Source: JANXMY01 sp965246745
Lineage (GTDB): Bacteria; Armatimonadota; Armatimonadia; Armatimonadales; Capsulimonadaceae
Length of the DNA stretch: 64,000 nucleotides
NCBI GenBank assembly: GCA_965246745.1
Contig: OZ251980.1
Location: forward strand, 1,178,001-1,242,000
Reading direction: 5' to 3'
A program made the position numbers and the translations under genes. The notes under the pieces were generated by a model. It was not told the origin of the DNA. It made no database searches and worked only from the letters and a program-made list of their open reading frames with translations. How positions within the stretch are numbered: position 1 is the stretch's first letter; every line of letters starts with the position of its first letter. Shown here in pieces: positions 61,985 to 64,000 of the stretch.

Positions 61985-62722
61985 ATGCCCTTTTTCCAAT
62001 GGCCTACAATGTTGGCGGCGTTTCTCGCGTCGCTGGTTGAGTTTGTCGAAGCGCTGACCATTGTGCTGGCGGTCGGGGCCGTGCGCGGGTGGCGTCCGGC
62101 GCTGGCCGGGGCGGGCGCGGCGGCGGCGCTGCTGGCGATTTTGGTGGCGGCGTTCGGCCCGCACCTGGCCCGGCTGGATGCCCGCGTGTTTCAGCTTGCG
62201 GTCGGCCTTCTTCTTTTGCTGTTCGGCCTGCGCTGGCTGCGAAAGGCTATTTTACGCGCGGCGGGCGTGCTGGCGCTCCATGACGAAGCGAAAGAATACG
62301 CCAAGACCGAAGCGAGCCTGGCGGGCGGGGCGCTCCCGACGGGCTTCGACACGGGCGCGGCACTGGCGGCGTTCAACGGCGTTTTTGTGGAAGGCATCGA
62401 AGTGGTCTTTCTGGTGCTGTCGCTCGGCGCGGCCGGGCATGCGCTGGGGGCGGCGGCGCTGGGGGCCGGCGCGGCGGCGGGGGTTGTGATCGCGCTCGGC
62501 GCTCTGGCGCGGAAGCCGCTGCTGAGGATTCCTGAAAACGCGCTGAAGCTGACGGTCGGAGCGCTGGTGTCGGCGTTTGGGACGCTTTGGGCGGGCGAGG
62601 GCCTGGGAATCGAGTGGCCCGGCGGGGTTTGGGCGCCGCTGCTGCTGTCGGGCGGGTATTTCGGGGTCGCGGCGCTCGGCACCGCCTGGGCGAAGCGCAC
62701 GGCAGAAAAGGCGCGGGCATGA
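61985..62722 (+). CDS. COG4280-like polytopic membrane protein (245 aa)
   Basis: Six or seven hydrophobic helices are visible. Two are similar: FLASLVEFVEALTIVLAVGA near the N-terminus and GVFVEGIEVVFLVLSLGAAG in the middle. Each has a pair of Glu separated by two residues (E-x-x-E), which recalls the paired acidic motifs of cation transporters such as Ftr1 or GDT1. So it may be a duplicated metal transporter; that is inference. A soluble segment (HDEAKEYAKTEASLAGG) lies between the halves. It starts 7 nt after partner gene 4 and overlaps the next small gene by 4 nt. Confidence 0.7.
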   Translation: MPFFQWPTMLAAFLASLVEFVEALTIVLAVGAVRGWRPALAGAGAAAALLAILVAAFGPHLARLDARVFQLAVGLLLLLFGLRWLRKAILRAAGVLALHDEAKEYAKTEASLAGGALPTGFDTGAALAAFNGVFVEGIEVVFLVLSLGAAGHALGAAALGAGAAAGVVIALGALARKPLLRIPENALKLTVGALVSAFGTLWAGEGLGIEWPGGVWAPLLLSGGYFGVAALGTAWAKRTAEKARA

Positions 62723-62919
62723 AATTTTTGAGGACGGTTTGGGCCGAGCTGATCGGATTGTTTGTGGACGACTGGGCGTTCGCGCTGCTGACGCTGCTGT
62801 GGGTGGGCCTGTTTGCGACGCCGCTTCGCGCCCTGCTCGGCGCATGGGCCGGGCCGGCGTTTTTTGCGGGGCCGGCGGCGCTGATCCTAGCGTTCACGGT
62901 GAGGCGGGCCGGGCGCTGA
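62719..62919 (+). CDS. Small two-helix membrane protein (66 aa)
   Basis: The ATG at 62719 overlaps the stop of the COG4280-like gene (ATGA), so it is translationally coupled to it. It opens MKFLRTVWAELIGLFVDDWA, followed by two hydrophobic helices (FALLTLLWVGLFATPLRALL, AFFAGPAALILAFTV) and RRAGR. I know no name; its coupling suggests it is a subunit or accessory of the preceding transporter-like protein. Confidence 0.7.
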   Translation: MKFLRTVWAELIGLFVDDWAFALLTLLWVGLFATPLRALLGAWAGPAFFAGPAALILAFTVRRAGR

Positions 62920-63058
62920 GGGCGAGCGGAACAATTCCGCAGGCATTTCGGCCGGCGAGGCGTGAAACAAAGGAAAATAAGGTATCCTAAGAGGTATCGT
63001 TTACTAAAAGTTCGGTCCGGGCCGCCTGCCGCCCGAAGCCGCAAGGACAGTCTTTCGC

Positions 63059-64000
63059 ATGCAAATTCGCACGATCCAACACGCCGTTCCCTCCAAAAAA
63101 GTCACCAACGACGACATTTTAGAAACGTTCCGCCGCGAAAGCGAGGGACGGCTTCCAAAGCCGGAGATTGACCGGCTGGAAACGCAGGTGCGCGAAACGC
63201 TTGCGACCGCCGGGACGGAAGTACGCTACAAGCTGAACACCGGCGAAAAAGCGATTGACTTTGTGCTGGCCGCCGGGCGGCAGGCGCTGGCCGACGCACA
63301 AATCGCGCCGGGCGATGTGGATTTTTTGATTTACACGGGGGTTGGGCGCGGCTGGCTGGAGCCGGCGATGGCGAATGTGGTCCAAAGCGAGCTGGGCATG
63401 CCGAATGCGACCTGCTTTGACATGCTGGATGCCTGCGCAAGCTGGCTGCGCGGCATGCAGATCGCCCACAGCCTCATCCAAAACAAAACCTATAAATGCG
63501 GCATGATCGTCAACTGCGAAAGCAGCCTGGTCCGCTCGTTTTGGTCGTCGGAAATCAAAGATTCCAACGACTTAAAGCACCGGGTCGCCCAGTTTACGAT
63601 TGGGGAAGCGTCCACCGCGACGATTGTAACCGATGAGAACCCGGACGACGACTTTAAGTTTTTGTTCAAGAACTTCGGCGAGCACTATAAATTGTGCATG
63701 ATTCCGCTGTCCAACATGGCGGACTTTATGCCGTCGGACCCCGACAGCCGGTACGCCTCGTTTCAGTTCTTTTCGCTGTCGCGTGATTTGGTCGTCACGA
63801 CGGTGAAAAAGATCGCCGAAACGTATTCCAACGATCCGCATTTCCGCACCGGCTGTTATGACATCGCATTCGGCCATGAAGCAAGCCAAAAAGCGAGCGA
63901 AGTTTTGGTCAAGCACATCGGCCTGCCGCCGGGCGTTTACTACTCGGTCCATCCCCGCTACGGCAACTGCGTGTCGGCGTCGGTCCCCCTCGGCATGAGC
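63059..64000 (+). CDS. 3-oxoacyl-ACP synthase III-like (FabH-fold) protein, 3' end outside window
   Basis: It starts with MQIRTIQHAVPSKKVTNDDI at 63059 and is cut by the window end after about 314 codons. The thiolase fold is clear: AGRQALADAQIAPGDVDFLI, then the active-site Cys in DMLDACASWLRGMQIAH (about residue 126). The catalytic His is likely in IAFGHEASQKASE and the Asn in RYGNCVSASVPLG, the counterparts of FabH HQAN and GNTSAAS. Differences from FabH (for example MLDACASW) suggest a specialised condensing enzyme rather than the housekeeping FabH. No other fatty-acid or polyketide gene is in view. The 140-bp gap upstream shows nothing I can support. Confidence 0.85.
   Translation, partial: MQIRTIQHAVPSKKVTNDDILETFRRESEGRLPKPEIDRLETQVRETLATAGTEVRYKLNTGEKAIDFVLAAGRQALADAQIAPGDVDFLIYTGVGRGWLEPAMANVVQSELGMPNATCFDMLDACASWLRGMQIAHSLIQNKTYKCGMIVNCESSLVRSFWSSEIKDSNDLKHRVAQFTIGEASTATIVTDENPDDDFKFLFKNFGEHYKLCMIPLSNMADFMPSDPDSRYASFQFFSLSRDLVVTTVKKIAETYSNDPHFRTGCYDIAFGHEASQKASEVLVKHIGLPPGVYYSVHPRYGNCVSASVPLGMS

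Overview
The window is high-GC bacterial chromosome, densely coding on both strands, with no plasmid or phage backbone. Type IV pilus assembly genes, very large secreted and pilin-like proteins, MltG, Der, RuvX, bacillithiol-type YpdA and start codons lying directly behind -10 boxes suggest a member of a deep non-proteobacterial phylum. Armatimonadota is my best guess, but no 16S rRNA is present, so this is inference only.

Layout. 1-1310: 3'-truncated Ppx/GppA phosphatase. 1397-28747: one long minus-strand type IV pilus locus read from a promoter at 28719-28747: pilB, pilT, pilC, pilD, a GspG/PilA-like pilin, then PilV-, PilW- and PilX-like proteins of 600-1000 residues, then two giant secreted beta-propeller proteins in the position PilY1 holds elsewhere. 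28780-30057: aroE and a HicAB pair. 30122-31386: a zinc-ribbon protein and a decayed IS1-family element with 8-bp target duplications. 31445-39221: minus-strand housekeeping run alaS, alkaline-phosphatase-fold membrane protein, ruvX, small protein, mltG, yqeG, DUF4160, DUF2442. 39324-41283: two tandem copies of an unnamed two-gene module (HExxH protein plus small helical partner). 41379-47230: T4 Rnl1-like RNA ligase, der, small proteins, flavin reductase, sigma-like factor. 47234-51420: a regulator-like protein and a 1159-residue ImmA/IrrE-UvrD helicase-nuclease fusion. 51527-54606: orphan DnaA-domain-I-like protein, tRNA-Ala(CGC), GNAT, decayed DUF433, DUF1348 protein and a third HExxH module. 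54627-64000: M48 protease, TPR protein, YihY, Ig-like secreted protein, YpdA, a diverged fourth HExxH module, a COG4280-like membrane protein and a truncated FabH-like synthase.

Two signals stand out. First, the HExxH/partner module occurs four times in 22 kb, always in the same gene order. A fixed 21-residue step separates HExxH from a W-E-E motif, and three copies share a promoter motif. Second, most intergenic gaps over about 100 bp hold long nested inverted repeats of at least six families. Some show compensatory changes, and several run into genes, supplying protein termini or an internal segment.
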